Below, one piece after another: positions 11,436 to 12,491 of a DNA stretch of 12,491 nucleotides. The position numbers were made by a program, and so were the translations under genes. The notes below the pieces were generated by a model, which did no database searches, was not told the origin of the DNA, and was given only the letters and a program-made list of their open reading frames with translations. Location: assembly GCA_025980355.1 (NCBI GenBank), contig JAICXR010000052.1:1-12491 (forward strand). Reading direction: 5' to 3'. Position 1 is the first letter of the stretch. Each line of letters starts with the position of its first letter. This DNA is from Chloroflexota bacterium (GTDB lineage Bacteria > Chloroflexota > UBA4733).

Positions 11436-12491
11436 CTAGCCCATAATACTCGCCGTGAATTCGCTCAGCGACTCCTGGCCGGCGACCCGGATGCGGGTCA
11501 ACTGGTCCGGCATCGCGCTGGATTGGACCGCGCCGGCGACCTTGGGGTCGAGCAAGCCGCCGACGTAGCCGTCCTGCGCCACCAGCCGGAGCAGGCGTTG
11601 CTGCGCCGCCACCGTGCCGCTACGAAAGGGCTCGCCGGACGGATAACAAATGAACTGCGGTGCCTGTCCCAGGTGTTGGCCGAGCGCCTGGCGCGATTCG
11701 AGCAGTTCATGCTGCTCCTCCGCTTCCGACAGGGTGCCGAGGTCGCGGTGGAGCACGGTATGCGACTGGATCGACATGCCTTCGGCCGCCAGGCTCGTGA
11801 TCTCCGGCCAGGTCATGTACTGCAACTGCCCGCCGGTGCTGCCGACGAGCCCGGTGATGATATTAAAGGTCCCTACCATCCGCCGTTGCAAGAGCGCCGG
11901 CGCCGCGTACTGCGCATTGTCCGCGTAGCCATCGTCGAAGCTGAGGATGATCGGGTGGGGCGGCAGCGTGTAGCCGTCGTACAGGGCAGCCATCAGCTCG
12001 GGCAGCGTGATCGTCTGGTATCCGTGGGCCTGCAGCCAGTCCAACTGGGCGGCAAAGTCCTCGGGGGTGACGGTCAGGTCGACCAACAAGCGGTAGTCGT
12101 AGTCGCCCATCTGAGGCGTTCGCTTGGGCGCCGGCGCGACGTGGTGGTACATCATAATCGGCACGCGCAGGCGGCGCACCGCCGGATGACTGGGCACGAG
12201 CACCGGCCCCTGCACGTCCGCCGGGCCGCCGTCGACGACCTTCCACTGGCCGCCGTCCTGGGCCAACACGATGGGCTGTTGATCCGTCAGGTCGGAGGGG
12301 GGGACGGCGTAGGGCGCCTTCGCGTTCAATGTCAGCGTCGCCGCCACCCGGACCGCCAGCATCGCTTGTGGCACGAAACGCACGTCATCCCAGGCCGGCA
12401 AGGGCTGGGGATCGCCGACGCCGACCGTGGCGATGGCCAACACGCCGCCCGGCGCGAACCTCGCGGCAAGGAAGCGGGCAAACGCCTGCTC
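11436..12491 (-). CDS. Polysaccharide deacetylase (NodB-type) with N-terminal extra domain, 5' end cut by window
   Basis: The frame is open to the right edge, giving 351 visible residues; the in-frame GTG at 12443 has no sign of being the start. Residues about 1-90 form a beta-rich region ending IVLAQDGGQWKVVDGG, like the close of an NTF2-like domain (inference). The deacetylase domain follows: VPIMMYHHV (110-118), LSFDDGYADN with metal or catalytic Asp186 and Asp187, SHTVLH with His244 and His248 (motif 2, HxxxH), and CYPSGE (282-287), replacing the usual RPPYG motif 3. Family members remove N- or O-acetyl groups from chitooligosaccharides, peptidoglycan or exopolysaccharide with a divalent metal. 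Most are secreted or membrane-anchored; any signal peptide here would lie outside the window. The SGNH gene follows downstream after the repeat element. Confidence 0.9.
   Translation of the reverse strand, partial: EQAFARFLAARFAPGGVLAIATVGVGDPQPLPAWDDVRFVPQAMLAVRVAATLTLNAKAPYAVPPSDLTDQQPIVLAQDGGQWKVVDGGPADVQGPVLVPSHPAVRRLRVPIMMYHHVAPAPKRTPQMGDYDYRLLVDLTVTPEDFAAQLDWLQAHGYQTITLPELMAALYDGYTLPPHPIILSFDDGYADNAQYAAPALLQRRMVGTFNIITGLVGSTGGQLQYMTWPEITSLAAEGMSIQSHTVLHRDLGTLSEAEEQHELLESRQALGQHLGQAPQFICYPSGEPFRSGTVAAQQRLLRLVAQDGYVGGLLDPKVAGAVQSSAMPDQLTRIRVAGQESLSEFTASIMG

Overview
The window is about 12.5 kb of high-GC bacterial chromosome, densely packed on both strands, with several GTG and TTG starts and purine-rich Shine-Dalgarno sites. 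A DUF3090-type protein (a family I know mainly from Actinobacteria and Chloroflexota), long multi-GAF proteins and CCCTCACCC/GGGTGAGGG palindromic intergenic repeats together suggest a Chloroflexota bacterium, possibly Thermomicrobia-like. This assignment is inference, because there is no rRNA or marker phylogeny in the window.

Layout. Positions 1-3810 (minus strand) hold a tight purine biosynthesis operon purC-purL-purQ, with overlapping gene ends; purQ runs off the left edge and no purS lies between the genes. A 125-bp divergent promoter region (3811-3935) separates it from a plus-strand pair. That pair is a 210-aa exported or membrane-anchored protein of unknown function (3936-4568) and a 1194-aa protein (4616-8200). 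The large protein carries about four GAF or GAF-like sensory regions, followed in the same frame by a Rossmann-fold dehydrogenase-like C-terminus resembling glucose-6-phosphate dehydrogenase (G6PDH). I see no histidine kinase, cyclase or DNA-binding output, so the enzyme-like domain itself appears to be the output. This is the most unusual item in the window.

Positions 8216-9274 hold a small basic ORF, a perfect 14-bp hairpin, an Asn/Leu-rich secreted repeat protein (both genes on the minus strand) and a divergent intergenic region. Positions 9275-10669 (plus strand) hold a two-gene unit: a DUF3090-like protein with a C-terminal Cys/His cluster, and an alpha/beta hydrolase with a complete catalytic triad. 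Positions 10666-12491 (minus strand) hold an SGNH/GDSL hydrolase and, upstream of it in transcription, a polysaccharide deacetylase that runs off the right edge. The two are separated by a structured palindromic repeat element.

How the genes work together. purC, purL and purQ carry out consecutive or joint steps of IMP synthesis. The sensor-dehydrogenase fusion would, if catalytic, couple small-molecule or redox sensing directly to sugar-phosphate oxidation or NAD(P)H formation. The SGNH hydrolase and deacetylase are plausible cell-envelope or polysaccharide modifying enzymes. No tRNA, rRNA, transposase or CRISPR array was seen.
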